This document shows, piece after piece, positions 18,219 to 27,362 of a DNA stretch of 64,000 nt (the first letter of the stretch is position 1; each line of letters begins with the position of its first letter). The notes under the pieces were generated by a model. It ran no database searches. It was given only the letters and a program-made list of their open reading frames with translations, and had not been told where the DNA came from. The DNA comes from JARRQJ01 sp963761035 (lineage in GTDB: Bacteria; Pseudomonadota; Gammaproteobacteria; DRLM01): the NCBI GenBank assembly GCA_963761035.1, contig CAVXFH010000002.1:62001-126000 (forward strand), given 5' to 3'. The position numbers and the translations under genes are program-made.

Positions 18219-18571
18219 TTAACGTTAACGGTTACCGACGCTTCGACACCGGTCATGGCGTGGCTGGCCGTCGCTTCCTTTATCACGATCTTATGCGTAC
18301 CGGGCGCCAAGGTAGGCAAATCGAGATCGCACGGGCAACCACTCACTTTACGATCGATGATCGGATTCTGGTCGTCGATGTAGACGTGCAGGTGATTGCC
18401 GTTGGGACTGAGGTTCACATTGTATTCGAGTTTGTCGCCCGAACCGCTCATCAGTTCGGCGCCGTCTTTGGGAGAAATGATCGTGATGGAGCCGGCGGCA
18501 AAGGCTGCACCGCTAAAAAGGATGGCGGAGGGCAGGGTGCAGGCGACGATGAAACGACTCATGGTTTTCAT
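18215..18571 (-). CDS. Small periplasmic Ig-like protein
   Basis: 118 residues with a clear signal peptide ending AAFAAG (about 26) and a strong AAAGGAGA ribosome site. The mature part has an Ig/FN3-like beta pattern (SITIISPKDGAEL, NHLHVYIDDQNPI, LPTLAPGTHKIVIKE, ASVTVNVK) with HLHVY and a CPC motif. Such histidine-bearing beta-sandwiches occur in metal-handling or redox modules, which would suit the adjacent metal uptake island, but this is inference. First gene of a two-gene unit with the membrane protein. Confidence 0.75.
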   Translation of the reverse strand: MKTMSRFIVACTLPSAILFSGAAFAAGSITIISPKDGAELMSGSGDKLEYNVNLSPNGNHLHVYIDDQNPIIDRKVSGCPCDLDLPTLAPGTHKIVIKEATASHAMTGVEASVTVNVK

Positions 18572-18651
18572 TGAGATCTCCTTTGAGTTTCAGAAACAAA
18601 ATGACTTGCCTGATTAAAATAGTCTACTTTCCAATTTTGTCAATGGCGATA

Positions 18652-19389
18652 TTAACCGGCCATGCGTAACGCGAAGAATATGAAAGCCGCCCCCAGACAG
18701 GTGAGTCCGATAAAAATGGCGGCGGTAGCCGGTCTAGCCTGCGAGTGCGCCTCGGGCAGGATATCGGAGGCGCTGATATACAAGAGAAACCCCGCAAAAA
18801 ATCCCAGATATAGTATCAGGATAGACGGGGGAACTCGAAAAACCAAAGTGGACGCCGCCCCTAAAACGGGTGCGAGAGCGTCCAAGACCAGCATAGCAGC
18901 GGAATGCAAGACCGTGTTGCGATGAACCAGCATCAGGCTGACCGTGTTGAGCCCGTCGCAAAAGTCATGCGCGATGACGGCGATGGCCACGGCAATCCCG
19001 ACGGCGTCCGAGACCTGAAATGCCAGACCGATACCGACACCGTCCATGAAACTGTGTCCGATCAGCGCCAAGGCGGAAACTCTGCCTACCTGAGGGTGGC
19101 GATGCACGGCGTAATCTTGCTCATGGCCGTGATGGAGTAAGACGAATTTCTCGAGGCCATGAAAGGCCAGAAATCCCAGCACTAGAGTCAACATCCCGCC
19201 CGTTGCTTCGATACCGCGCGCATGCGCCAATGCGAAAATCTCGGGTAGAATATCGAAAGCGACAACGCCAAGCAGTACGCCTGCGGTGAAGCTGAGGATG
19301 TAATGTAAGTGCCGACGATATTTGAGCGCGAACAATCCGCCGCCCAGCGTCGAAAAAAATGTTGCCAGCGACAACAATATGGCGGTCAT
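18652..19389 (-). CDS. ZIP family divalent metal permease
   Basis: 245 residues from the ATG at 19389; an in-frame start at 19416 adds nine residues without improving the leader. ZIP proteins import zinc or other divalent metals through the inner membrane. Helix IV carries the metal site LIGHSFMDGVGIG and helix V HDFCDGLNTV, matching the ZIP consensus H-x-x-x-D-G and H-x-x-x-D. The loop between helices III and IV holds histidines (LLHHGHEQDYAVHRHPQ), another family trait. About eight membrane segments. It follows the ABC-type metal genes on the same strand after ~285 bases, so it likely belongs to the same physiological response. Confidence 0.9.
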   Translation of the reverse strand: MTAILLSLATFFSTLGGGLFALKYRRHLHYILSFTAGVLLGVVAFDILPEIFALAHARGIEATGGMLTLVLGFLAFHGLEKFVLLHHGHEQDYAVHRHPQVGRVSALALIGHSFMDGVGIGLAFQVSDAVGIAVAIAVIAHDFCDGLNTVSLMLVHRNTVLHSAAMLVLDALAPVLGAASTLVFRVPPSILILYLGFFAGFLLYISASDILPEAHSQARPATAAIFIGLTCLGAAFIFFALRMAG

Positions 19390-19674
19390 CGATCCATCGC
19401 CGCTGGGTCGAAACACTCTGATGTCATAGCACTCATCACCTGTAGAACCAATGCCGATGGAATCTGCATATTCAAGGCAGTCTCTGCGAGCAAGTCATTA
19501 ACGAAGCTGTTTCAATCGCCAGCCGCGCAACGCTTCCCTTGAGTAAGTGTGGGGAAATGTCAATGCGAAGTACAAGTTATTGGACTCTTAGCCTGGCTTA
19601 GGTAATGGTGACAACAGGCATATGCCGCGTGAAACACCTAATTCGATGCATGTCGCGCGATAAGCTTCGCGACC
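19390..19674. promoter_or_regulatory. Intergenic region upstream of the ZIP gene
   Basis: About 285 bases with no plausible gene. It separates the ABC permease gene from the ZIP gene on the same strand and probably holds the ZIP promoter. I see no convincing Zur or Fur palindrome in it. Confidence 0.3.
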
Positions 19675-20448
19675 TCATTTCCATTCCGCTGAGCCGCTCC
19701 TTTTGCCGCGCGAAGCAAAGGCGATGCCGCACGTCGCTAAGGCCAATACCACCACCGCGCCCGAGGGCAGGTCGAAGATAGCGGAACATGCCAGTCCCAG
19801 GGCATACCCCAATACGCCCATGACATAGCCTATCGTTAACTGGCGATGTAACGGGTAAAACCGACCGGCAAGTGCGGGAATGATCAGACTGGCAAAAACC
19901 AGGTACACACCGACCAATTGCACGGACGCGGTGACAATGATCGCGAACATCGCATAAAATCCCATCGGCCCCAGTCTGGCGCGCGCCATAAACCACAATA
20001 CCAAAATAACCGCGTAAAGCAGCGCGACAGGAATGAGTTGGTTATAGCTCACCCATAAAATTTGTCCTACCAATAGATCTTTCAACTGTTCGCCGCCGTG
20101 GGGATTGTTAGCTAACAACAGAATACCGGCACAAGCGGCGATCACGAATAACACGCCGATCAGGGCCTCCTGTATATCCGACCAACGTCGTTCGGTGTAA
20201 CTTAACAACATGGCGCCCACCAGTGCCGCGCTCACCGCCGCGACCTGTACCGCGTAACCTTGCGGCTCCCATCCCATGGCATCCGCCGCGATCACGCCCA
20301 ATCCGGCGATCTGGGCGATGGCAAGATCGATGAACACGATGCCGCGAGCTAGCACCTGCCGGCCCATTGGCACGTGGGTGGATAACACCAGCAGGCCCGC
20401 GCAGAACGCGGGCCCGAGGATGCTGAGATCAAAGCCCTCCCAGTTCAT
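19675..20448 (-). CDS. znuB: Metal ABC transporter permease, ZnuB-like
   Basis: 257 residues, about eight to nine membrane helices, ABC-3 family permease of manganese/zinc transporters. Typical features are LVLSTHVPMGRQVLARGIVFIDLAIAQ near the N-terminus (split across ordinary sequence) and the coupling region LLVGQILWVSYNQL. The N-terminal residues overlap the end of the znuA gene by four bases. Normally a ZnuC ATPase is encoded nearby; none is found in this window, so the ATPase must be elsewhere or missing. Confidence 0.87.
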   Translation of the reverse strand: MNWEGFDLSILGPAFCAGLLVLSTHVPMGRQVLARGIVFIDLAIAQIAGLGVIAADAMGWEPQGYAVQVAAVSAALVGAMLLSYTERRWSDIQEALIGVLFVIAACAGILLLANNPHGGEQLKDLLVGQILWVSYNQLIPVALLYAVILVLWFMARARLGPMGFYAMFAIIVTASVQLVGVYLVFASLIIPALAGRFYPLHRQLTIGYVMGVLGYALGLACSAIFDLPSGAVVVLALATCGIAFASRGKRSGSAEWK

Positions 20449-21347
20449 CGCGCCGCACTCAACAGGCGCTGCACAATATCATCAAACAGGCCGAACAAAT
20501 CCTTGCCCTTGTCGGTTCCGCCCACAGTGTCGGGAATGACGATCGCGGGAATCTTGGCACGCTCGCTAAGCCATTCTGAGGCGCGCCCACTATTATAAGG
20601 CGTACGTAGGATCATCTTTGCCGGTTGGCGCCGCAATTGATCAAGCACTTCGACGAGGTGGGCGCTGGTGGGTTCCACGCCGGGCTTGGGCTCGAGCTGA
20701 GCCACTTCCTTCAGACCCAACCAGTTTTCCAGATAGGCAAAGGCCTTGTGATGTACAACGATCGCGACGTCGCGCAACGGCGCCGCCTCCTTATCCCAGC
20801 GTTGAATAGCCGCCTCCCAACGCGCGGAAAAATCGTGGTAGCGCGTTTGGTAATAGGCGGCCTCAGCCGGGTCGATCTCGGCCAAACGCTTCGCCAGGGC
20901 CGTAGCCACCAGGGCGATGTTGCGCGGGTCGGTCTGGATATGGGGGTTACCGCCCGGATGGACATCGCCTTCGGCACGATCGAGGCGCGTCGGCACCTCG
21001 AGCAATCGCACATAATTGGCGGCCTCGAAATAACCGGGCTTGCCAGGTTGCACCGCATCATTGCCCGATTGCCGCAACACTACCGGCAGCCAGCCGATCT
21101 CCAGTTCCGCGCCGGTGCACACCACCAATTGGGCGCTGCGCGCCTTGGCCAGCAGGCTGGGACGAGCCTGGATGTGATGGGGATCCTGGAAGGCGTTGGT
21201 GGCCACGTACACCGAGACCTTGTCGCCACCCAGCGCCTGCACCAGGGCGCCCCACTCCGGCTCGCAGGCGAAGACGTTCAGCGCCGAGGCGGCGGGACCC
21301 GCGAGCAAACCTGCCAACAGAGACAGGGACAATACGAATTTCTTCAT
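20445..21347 (-). CDS. znuA: Metal-binding periplasmic protein, ZnuA-like
   Basis: 300 residues, with signal peptide ending near ASALN. A cluster A-I solute-binding protein for Zn or Mn. The ligands of the family are present: His in QDPHHIQARP, His in GGNPHIQTDP, His in VVHHKAFAYL and Asp in VIPDTVGG. The His-rich loop found in many zinc-specific ZnuA proteins is absent. It sits between the outer-membrane channel gene and the permease gene, with an 18-base gap and a four-base overlap, so the three form one operon. Confidence 0.9.
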   Translation of the reverse strand: MKKFVLSLSLLAGLLAGPAASALNVFACEPEWGALVQALGGDKVSVYVATNAFQDPHHIQARPSLLAKARSAQLVVCTGAELEIGWLPVVLRQSGNDAVQPGKPGYFEAANYVRLLEVPTRLDRAEGDVHPGGNPHIQTDPRNIALVATALAKRLAEIDPAEAAYYQTRYHDFSARWEAAIQRWDKEAAPLRDVAIVVHHKAFAYLENWLGLKEVAQLEPKPGVEPTSAHLVEVLDQLRRQPAKMILRTPYNSGRASEWLSERAKIPAIVIPDTVGGTDKGKDLFGLFDDIVQRLLSAAR

Positions 21348-21365
21348 GATCGTACTCCTTACTAA

Positions 21366-22658
21366 TCAATATTGATGGGCGCCATGGGCGCCGAGGCTCA
21401 TCAGGTATTGGACGAAGAACTCCTTGTCCGTAGTCCCCTGACCGGCCTTGTCGCGGGCGAACTGCAGGCGAATGCGGCTGAACTCGCTGAGGGAATAATC
21501 CACCATCACCGTGTTGCGCGACGGGTTGTAGTCCGGAACCGGCAGGTTGGCGTCGTTGGCCCCGTAATCCACCGAGCCGGGGTCGAGACGCTCGGTGCGC
21601 ACGCCCACCCGCCAGTAGGGCATGAATTGATAAACACCCTGAAGGTACCAACCGGATTGCTTGGCGTCATAGGGTGCCGACTGGGCGGCGCCCAGCGCGC
21701 CGTCGGCGTCGTAGGTGACGCTGCCGTCCTCGTGGCGCCGCATATACTCCGTCTGCAGTTTGAAGTTGGTATACACCGGATCACCGTTGGGCGCCCACTT
21801 CCATACCGCGTCCACCACATAAGTACGGCTGTGGCCGCTGAAGGTGTTAAAGGCATCGTTGCCCGACAGGTCGGTCTCCATGAAATCGCGGTCGCGGGGT
21901 GAGGTGTTGAGTAGCGACATCCCCAGGCGCCAGTTGTTGCTGAAGCCCACATCGCCGCCCACATGGGCGAACAGAGTGGCGGCGCCTACGCCATTGATGT
22001 TCCGGTCGCTGCCGGGGTAGATTCGGCCGCGCCCCGCCTCCGCGCCCAGTTCGATGAAGGTGTCGGTGGGCGCCAGCCACTTTACCTGTACCGCATCATC
22101 ACCGAACTGACCGCCCAGGAAGGCCTGATACACCAGCGGCGCGTCCACGAAGTCCCACACATGGGAATGCTGAGAATTGAGGTAACCAAGGGCGGAATAA
22201 AAGCGACCCGCCTTGACGGTGAAGCCTTTGCTGAGGGCGAGGGTCTGGATGTAACCCTCCTCTACCGAGGCGGTGTTGTCGGGTGCAATGGAATAGATAA
22301 AGGCGCCGTAGAAATAAGGATCGATGTTGGCGTAGATCGCCAGCTCGCTCTCCGCCAGGCTGAACCCACGATTTCCCGGCCCGAACTCCGCGTCTGACGG
22401 CAGCGGAAAGCCGGTGATGTGGTAGTTCGCAGGATCCTCAGAGAGGCTGGCGTAGATGCCGGACAGGACCACCGATACCGCCGGATTGAAGCTGCTGATG
22501 GATGACGTCGAGTTACTGCTCGGCGAGGTCTCAAGGCGGTCGAGCCGCTGCTCCAGATTCTGCAAACTTTGTTGAGTATTATCGGTGGCCGGCTCGGCGG
22601 CCAGGACCGGTGCGGCGAGCGCGGCCGCGGTGGCCACGCACAGTATGTGACGAAACAT
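21366..22658 (-). CDS. Outer-membrane channel-like protein of the zinc operon
   Basis: 430 residues. After the signal peptide (cleavage near VLAAE) comes a short coiled coil (QQSLQNLEQRLDRLE) and then a long beta-barrel region ending FFVQYLMSLGAHGAHQY. The His-rich C-terminal end is unusual for a porin. Such trimer-like proteins with an N-terminal coiled coil are commonly encoded beside znuA and have been proposed to pass zinc or zinc complexes over the outer membrane; I infer the same here from context. The ribosome site is GGAGATG near the start. Confidence 0.8.
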   Translation of the reverse strand: MFRHILCVATAAALAAPVLAAEPATDNTQQSLQNLEQRLDRLETSPSSNSTSSISSFNPAVSVVLSGIYASLSEDPANYHITGFPLPSDAEFGPGNRGFSLAESELAIYANIDPYFYGAFIYSIAPDNTASVEEGYIQTLALSKGFTVKAGRFYSALGYLNSQHSHVWDFVDAPLVYQAFLGGQFGDDAVQVKWLAPTDTFIELGAEAGRGRIYPGSDRNINGVGAATLFAHVGGDVGFSNNWRLGMSLLNTSPRDRDFMETDLSGNDAFNTFSGHSRTYVVDAVWKWAPNGDPVYTNFKLQTEYMRRHEDGSVTYDADGALGAAQSAPYDAKQSGWYLQGVYQFMPYWRVGVRTERLDPGSVDYGANDANLPVPDYNPSRNTVMVDYSLSEFSRIRLQFARDKAGQGTTDKEFFVQYLMSLGAHGAHQY

Positions 22659-22785
22659 GTCATCTCCTTCGCGAATCGATTGACCGGAAATTCACTCCCG
22701 GCCGTTCACGCCATGGTCCTCGCGGCGCCATGACCAGTCACCGCCGGCCTCGAAGGCGCAACGGCACAATCAAATCAAGCGTGAA

Positions 22786-23076
22786 TCAAGCGAAAGGGAG
22801 AACGGGCGGCGCGCGGGCGTGATTAGCGACAATGGGTATCGTCGCTTTTTGCTTATCGAGATTCAGGAATTGGGTGTGATCGATCGACGGCGGAAGGGTG
22901 GGAAAGGCGATGCCTACAATCGCATGACCCAAGGGGGTGGCATGAAGGCAAAATGTACAATTGCCGCCGGAGGTGTGGACAGCAAAATCATACTCGTGTT
23001 CGAGCAAGGTGGCTTGCGCGAACAGCAGTATTATCGCCAGGAAGAGGCCGGATAGATTCTGCATAATATCCTTCAA
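22786..23076 (-). CDS. Small exported Cys/His protein, first of two paralogues
   Basis: 96 residues with a hydrophobic N-terminal helix (LSGLFLAIILLFAQATLLE) and then EHEYDFAVH, C40-x2-C43, LHATPLGHA. The conserved His and Cys spacing (H27, H34, C40, C43, H45, H51) suggests a metal site. A close paralogue is encoded at 27465-27743, upstream of the TonB-dependent receptor. This copy is directly upstream of the zinc outer-membrane channel gene on the same strand. The shared position suggests a role in metal sensing or delivery. Family not named with confidence. Confidence 0.75.
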   Translation of the reverse strand: MKDIMQNLSGLFLAIILLFAQATLLEHEYDFAVHTSGGNCTFCLHATPLGHAIVGIAFPTLPPSIDHTQFLNLDKQKATIPIVANHARAPPVLPFA

Positions 23077-23125
23077 CGACTTCGCATATCCCTAAGGGGC
23101 AAAAGAATAAAAACCCGGTGACAAA

Positions 23126-23157
23126 CATGCAACTGAAATTTAATGTCAGTGTGCATG
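23126..23157. promoter_or_regulatory. Long stem-loop between tonB and the small Cys/His gene
   Basis: CATGCA-ACTGA at 23126-23136 pairs with TCAGT-(G)-TGCATG at 23146-23157: eleven pairs with one bulged base and a nine-base AT loop. It lies after the tonB stop and ahead of the small gene's start, on the strand of both. It could end the tonB transcript or control the next gene. No long T-run follows. Confidence 0.5.
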
Positions 23158-23173
23158 CTGGTTAGTGCGTGCC

Positions 23174-23192
23174 AATTTTACGGCATAAAATT
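23174..23192. promoter_or_regulatory. Inverted repeat AATTTTA-n5-TAAAATT
   Basis: A perfect seven-base inverted repeat with a five-base spacer (CGGCA), about 100 bases upstream of the small Cys/His gene and 28 bases after tonB. Its size suits a dimeric regulator binding site. It does not match the Zur consensus well enough to name the protein. Confidence 0.4.
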
Positions 23193-23219
23193 ATGGAGCG
23201 AGAAGAATAAGGTAATTTG

Positions 23220-23870
23220 TTAGTCTATATCCACATGAATCTTAATTTCTTGAACGGAAGGCTGCGGTTTTCCATCTTTCATTGCCGGGAAGAACCGCCA
23301 AGTGCTAAGCGTATTCAATATAAGCTGATTGATTCGCGGGTCAGGCGTCGGCGTGAGTAGTTCCACGGTCACAGTGCCATCTTCTCTCACGTGGAATCTT
23401 GCCAGGGCCACCGCCCTAAGTGCTTCTTCACGCAGTTCATCGGGGATTTTTGGAACAGGCTGGTAAATGGCACGCGCGCCGAGCGCGGTCTCGGCCGGAG
23501 CATGCGTATTTTGGGGGACGGGGGTGGGCGGTTCCGGTTCGGTCTGCGTGGCGGGCGGTTTGGGTTCGGGTGGCGCCAGCGTAGGTGGCGCCGGCGCCAG
23601 CGGCGCAGGTTCGGGCTTTTTGATCGCCACCGCCTTCGGCTTGGGTGGCGGCGGCGCCGGACGCGATGGGGCCGGCGGCGGCGTGGACTCAGGCAGCTCA
23701 ACAATGCGCGCCTCAATCGGGTCTGGCGATACGTTCCTCACCGGAGGATTCACCAGCAGCTGGCCGAACAGCCAGGCGACCGCCAGCCAGGCCACGACTG
23801 CCGCCGGCAACGGCCAACGCAGCGAAGTCTCATAGGACCGCGGCTCCGCCAATGCCGTCGCCTCACTCAC
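23220..23870 (-). CDS. tonB: TonB energy-transducing protein
   Basis: 216 residues. One N-terminal membrane helix (PLPAAVVAWLAVAWLFGQLL), a long Pro-rich, Lys/Glu-containing periplasmic linker (~50-125), and a C-terminal TonB domain (ALARFHVREDGTVTVELL...LNTLSTWRFFPAMKDGKP). It carries proton-motive energy from ExbB/ExbD to outer-membrane receptors. The start overlaps the end of exbD by eight bases. Dedicated to the adjacent receptor by context. Confidence 0.93.
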   Translation of the reverse strand: MSEATALAEPRSYETSLRWPLPAAVVAWLAVAWLFGQLLVNPPVRNVSPDPIEARIVELPESTPPPAPSRPAPPPPKPKAVAIKKPEPAPLAPAPPTLAPPEPKPPATQTEPEPPTPVPQNTHAPAETALGARAIYQPVPKIPDELREEALRAVALARFHVREDGTVTVELLTPTPDPRINQLILNTLSTWRFFPAMKDGKPQPSVQEIKIHVDID

Positions 23871-24261
23871 GCTTCACTGCGATCAGGAAATGCTGAACGC
23901 CGGCGGCGCGGGCCTGCAGCATGGACTTCACCACGACGCCCTGCGGGGCGGCATCGTCGGCGGAAACGATCAGGTCCCGTTCGCCGTGCAGCAGCGGTTT
24001 CAGTCCGGCGGCGAGGTCTTGCAAGGCGATCGGCGTGTGATTGATAAAGATCTCGCCGCCCGCGGTTACCACCAGGGTTACCGGCGTCGGGCTGGCGAGC
24101 GGTTCGGCCTTCCCTTCCGGGAGATTGACCTTCAACGAATTGAGATTCTGCATCGACAGCGACGCCAAAATGAAAGTCACCAATAAAAATAGCATCACGT
24201 CGATCATGGGAATGATCACGATATTCCCTTTGCGGGGTTCGCGCGCTTTACGTCGCTTCAT
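23863..24261 (-). CDS. exbD: ExbD proton-channel subunit
   Basis: 132 residues. One N-terminal membrane helix with the essential aspartate in IPMIDVMLFLLVTFILAS, then a periplasmic ExbD/TolR domain (LKVNLPEGKAEP, DDAAPQGVVVKSMLQARAAG). It forms the inner-membrane motor with ExbB and TonB. It overlaps exbB by 14 bases and tonB by eight. Confidence 0.94.
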   Translation of the reverse strand: MKRRKAREPRKGNIVIIPMIDVMLFLLVTFILASLSMQNLNSLKVNLPEGKAEPLASPTPVTLVVTAGGEIFINHTPIALQDLAAGLKPLLHGERDLIVSADDAAPQGVVVKSMLQARAAGVQHFLIAVKRE

Positions 24262-24895
24262 GGCTCTCGCCCTGCCGGTCCAAGCGGATCAAATCGATGA
24301 GCCACGTGCCGAGCCACTCCATCCGGTCCAAGGCTCGCGCCTGACGGCGCGAAAAATAATTAAAACCGAACAGCGCGATCAGAGCGATCAGCAAGCCTAA
24401 GGCGGTGGCGATGAGAGCCTGCGCAACCCCACCGGTGACGCCGGTGGGGTTAACCAGACCGTTATCGCCGAGGAGTTGAAAGGAATGCATCATGCCCAAT
24501 ATCGTGCCCATAAGGCCGAGCAGCGGCGCCGCGGTAACGATTGTTTCCAAAATCCACAGGCGCCGCGCCAGTGAGGCTTCGATCAATTCCGCTTCCGCGG
24601 CCGCGCGGGATTCTATCCACCACACCGGCCGGTGGCGGTTTGCGAGCATAGCCTGGAAGAACCGCCTGAAGTAGTTCCGCTCGCTTAAGGCCGCGATGCG
24701 CTGCTCCAATGACTCCCAGCCTGAACCCTGGGACTCCACCAGTCCTTCCAGATCGCGGGAAAGATAAGTGTAACGCCCGTAAAGAAAGGCCTTCTCGATC
24801 ATAATGGCCAGAGCCAGCACCGCCAGTATCGACAAGGGCACGATGATGAGCCCCCCGACCTTCAGCGCAATCCATGTTTCCTGTATATCCTGCAT
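24248..24895 (-). CDS. exbB: ExbB/MotA/TolQ-family proton-channel protein
   Basis: 215 residues with three membrane helices: one at ~12-35 and two in the family domain (IVTAAPLLGLMGTILGMMHSF and VAQALIATALGLLIALIALFGFNYF). The conserved TAAPLLGLLGTV-type stretch and the GIAQALI-type stretch are recognisable. Works with ExbD as the proton-driven motor for TonB. Follows the receptor gene on the same strand after 56 bases. Confidence 0.94.
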   Translation of the reverse strand: MQDIQETWIALKVGGLIIVPLSILAVLALAIMIEKAFLYGRYTYLSRDLEGLVESQGSGWESLEQRIAALSERNYFRRFFQAMLANRHRPVWWIESRAAAEAELIEASLARRLWILETIVTAAPLLGLMGTILGMMHSFQLLGDNGLVNPTGVTGGVAQALIATALGLLIALIALFGFNYFSRRQARALDRMEWLGTWLIDLIRLDRQGESHEAT

Positions 24896-24951
24896 ATGGC
24901 CTCCAAAGGCGCGGGGGAAGGTCCCCCGCGCGCGAACATTGGAAATTCTAG

Positions 24952-27330
24952 TTAGAAATATTTGTTGACCGTAGCGTAGAAGGCCCGGCGCGGCCCGTAC
25001 TGCGGCGCGCCGACGCCGACGCCTGAGCCGTCCCGGATCTCATATTTCTCATCAAACACATTGATGACACTGATACGGCCGCCGATCCTGCCCAGCATAC
25101 TGACGTCGAAATCCCGCGCTACCGCCAGATTGACCTGCGTGTAATCGGGGAGTTCCGCCCCGTTCGGGACGTCGCCGTCCTTGCGCAGGCCGCTGCCGTA
25201 CAGCAGGTCGGTGCTGTAGGTCGTACCTTCCCAGAGATAGGCGGCGCCCGCCGAGGCGGTGATCGTCTGGTCGTGGTCCAGATAGATCCAGTTATCGGCG
25301 ATGTACGCCAGGTCGTCGGGATCGATCTGGTATTGGCTGGAGACGATATCCTTGCCCCTGGCGGTCGATCGGGCGACGTTCACATAGGCCGACAGATTAT
25401 CCTGATGATAGTTGGCGGTGAGTTCCGCGCCGTAGACCTTCCCCTCGGCGTAATTAAAGGGCGTGAAGATCAGGGCGGGACCGAACTGGCCTTCGTCGAT
25501 CAGGTTCTTCGCGTCTTTGTAGTACCCGTCCAGCCCCACCGTGAAGCGCGGGGCAAAGGCATGGCTGATGCCCAGGTCGTAGTAGTTGTCCCGCTCCGGC
25601 TTCACCGGATCATTTTGATCGTTGAGCGGCGCATCGGTGGTGTTCTGGAAGGAGGCGATGGTCTCGGTGGTAATGAGCTCCGTCGGCGGCGGCGTGAAAT
25701 AACGCGCATAGCCGGCATGCAGGGTGGTGGCGGCGGTGGCCTGGTAGACCGCGCCCAGCCGCGGACTCAACTGGCTGCCGGTCACGTAGGCATCCACCCG
25801 GTCGGTGCGCGCGCCATAATTAACAGTGAGTTTGTCTGTCGCCCTCCATTCATCCTGCAAATACAACCCGTATAGATAAGCCGTCTTGCTGGTGTTATCG
25901 CTGAAGGAGACGGGGATATCGCTGGTTTGATCCCTCGAGGCGTCGCAGCACGGGAAGGTCAGCACGTCGTTATTATTCTTGAGCTTCTCAGCGCTGAAAT
26001 ACACGCCGCTGCGCAGGGTGTGGGCGGCGTTAAGCTTGTAGCTGCCGTCGGCCTGCAAGCCGTTGGCCAGGCCGGTTCGCAATACTTGCGACGCAACTCC
26101 GTTGTAGAGCAAATCCCCTATCTGATCCGGATCGAACGTAACCTTGGTGTAACGACTGAAGGCCGCCACCTGGTAATCCAGGCTCGCCCCCGCCGTGCCC
26201 TGCAAGGCCAGGATGGCATAATTGGTAAGCTCGCGCTGATTTTCGTCCAAATTGGTTGATGGGTAGGCAGTTGTTGATGGCGCGGCAAGATATCCATTGA
26301 GATTGAATTGCGTCGGTTGATCCGGGACGTTCGGGATTTGAAAATGGCCGTCGGAGCTTCCCAGGATCAAACTTAGCCGCGAAGATTCATTGAGCAAATA
26401 GGAAAAGTAACCAAAGCCTTTGCCTTGGGTTGAGTCGTCGTGGATCGCCTTGGTCGAGCCTACGGGATTTTCGATGCCGAGATCGTTCTTCAACAGAGAA
26501 CCGGTCATGTAGTAATTGAAGTTGCCCTTATTACCACTGACGTCGCCATGCACTTCGCGGGTATCGTTGCTGCCGCCCGTGACACCGATCTCACCACCGC
26601 TTGCAAAGGCGCCGCTTTTTGTGTCAATGTCGATTATTCCGGCAGTTCGATAGCCATATTGCGCCGGTAATGCACCGGTCAGCAGATTGATGCTCTCCAT
26701 ATACCGGGTATCGAGGGTCTGACCGAAGCCACTAATGCTCTCCGGCAGGATGATGCCGTTGAGGCGATATTGTAAATCGGAATGATCGCCGCGCACGTGC
26801 ACCTGTCCATAGGAATCCTGGGCAACACCCGGCGCCTGTAAAATCACCTGATTGAACGACGTGGTTTCGCCCAAAGGCAAATCCGCGATGTCTTTATGAT
26901 CGATGCGGTAGATACTGCTGCCGGTCTCCACCGATATGCCGTTGCGGGCAACATCCAGCTTGTGCGCTTTAATCTGGATGTCCAGCGCTTGACTGCTGGT
27001 CAGGGTTAGCGTTGCTTCTCCTCCGCCCTCATCCGATACGGTAACGATGCCTGTCCCGGTTTGAAACGACGGTTGATCCGCCGAGACCGAATAAGTGCCC
27101 GACATAATGTTGTTGAAGTGGAAATGCCCCAAGCTATCGCTGCGCGTGTCAGCCACAGTTTGACCGTCGGCATTCTTCAAGCTCACGCTGGCGCCGACAA
27201 GGGGACGGCCCAGAGAGTCATTCACAATACCATCGACCTCGCGTGGTGCGACCGTATCCGCCGACGCGGCGGATGTAAATATACAGGCGAGCACCAACAT
27301 GGCCCCCACCCATGACAACTGGATATTCAT
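24952..27330 (-). CDS. TonB-dependent outer-membrane receptor
   Basis: 792 residues from the ATG at 27330, which has GGAGG seven bases upstream and a good signal peptide (cleavage ASA-D); a longer in-frame version from 27408 is less likely. Domains in order: a carboxypeptidase-regulatory-like beta-sandwich (~30-105, DGIVNDSLGRPLVGASVSLKNA, partly), the plug (~130-250, VHVRGDHSDLQYRLNGI), and a 22-strand barrel ending RRAFYATVNKYF. It follows a small Cys/His protein gene and precedes exbB-exbD-tonB, so it comes with its own motor. Substrate not fixed by sequence; the zinc operon next door makes a metal or metallophore likely. Confidence 0.9.
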   Translation of the reverse strand: MNIQLSWVGAMLVLACIFTSAASADTVAPREVDGIVNDSLGRPLVGASVSLKNADGQTVADTRSDSLGHFHFNNIMSGTYSVSADQPSFQTGTGIVTVSDEGGGEATLTLTSSQALDIQIKAHKLDVARNGISVETGSSIYRIDHKDIADLPLGETTSFNQVILQAPGVAQDSYGQVHVRGDHSDLQYRLNGIILPESISGFGQTLDTRYMESINLLTGALPAQYGYRTAGIIDIDTKSGAFASGGEIGVTGGSNDTREVHGDVSGNKGNFNYYMTGSLLKNDLGIENPVGSTKAIHDDSTQGKGFGYFSYLLNESSRLSLILGSSDGHFQIPNVPDQPTQFNLNGYLAAPSTTAYPSTNLDENQRELTNYAILALQGTAGASLDYQVAAFSRYTKVTFDPDQIGDLLYNGVASQVLRTGLANGLQADGSYKLNAAHTLRSGVYFSAEKLKNNNDVLTFPCCDASRDQTSDIPVSFSDNTSKTAYLYGLYLQDEWRATDKLTVNYGARTDRVDAYVTGSQLSPRLGAVYQATAATTLHAGYARYFTPPPTELITTETIASFQNTTDAPLNDQNDPVKPERDNYYDLGISHAFAPRFTVGLDGYYKDAKNLIDEGQFGPALIFTPFNYAEGKVYGAELTANYHQDNLSAYVNVARSTARGKDIVSSQYQIDPDDLAYIADNWIYLDHDQTITASAGAAYLWEGTTYSTDLLYGSGLRKDGDVPNGAELPDYTQVNLAVARDFDVSMLGRIGGRISVINVFDEKYEIRDGSGVGVGAPQYGPRRAFYATVNKYF

Positions 27331-27362
27331 TTTGAAACCTCCATGCCCATAAATAAACGAGG

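Noticed and set aside
19598..19996. Possible gene downstream of znuB, considered as the missing ATPase
   Set aside because: The frame overlaps znuB in another frame and has no Walker motifs.
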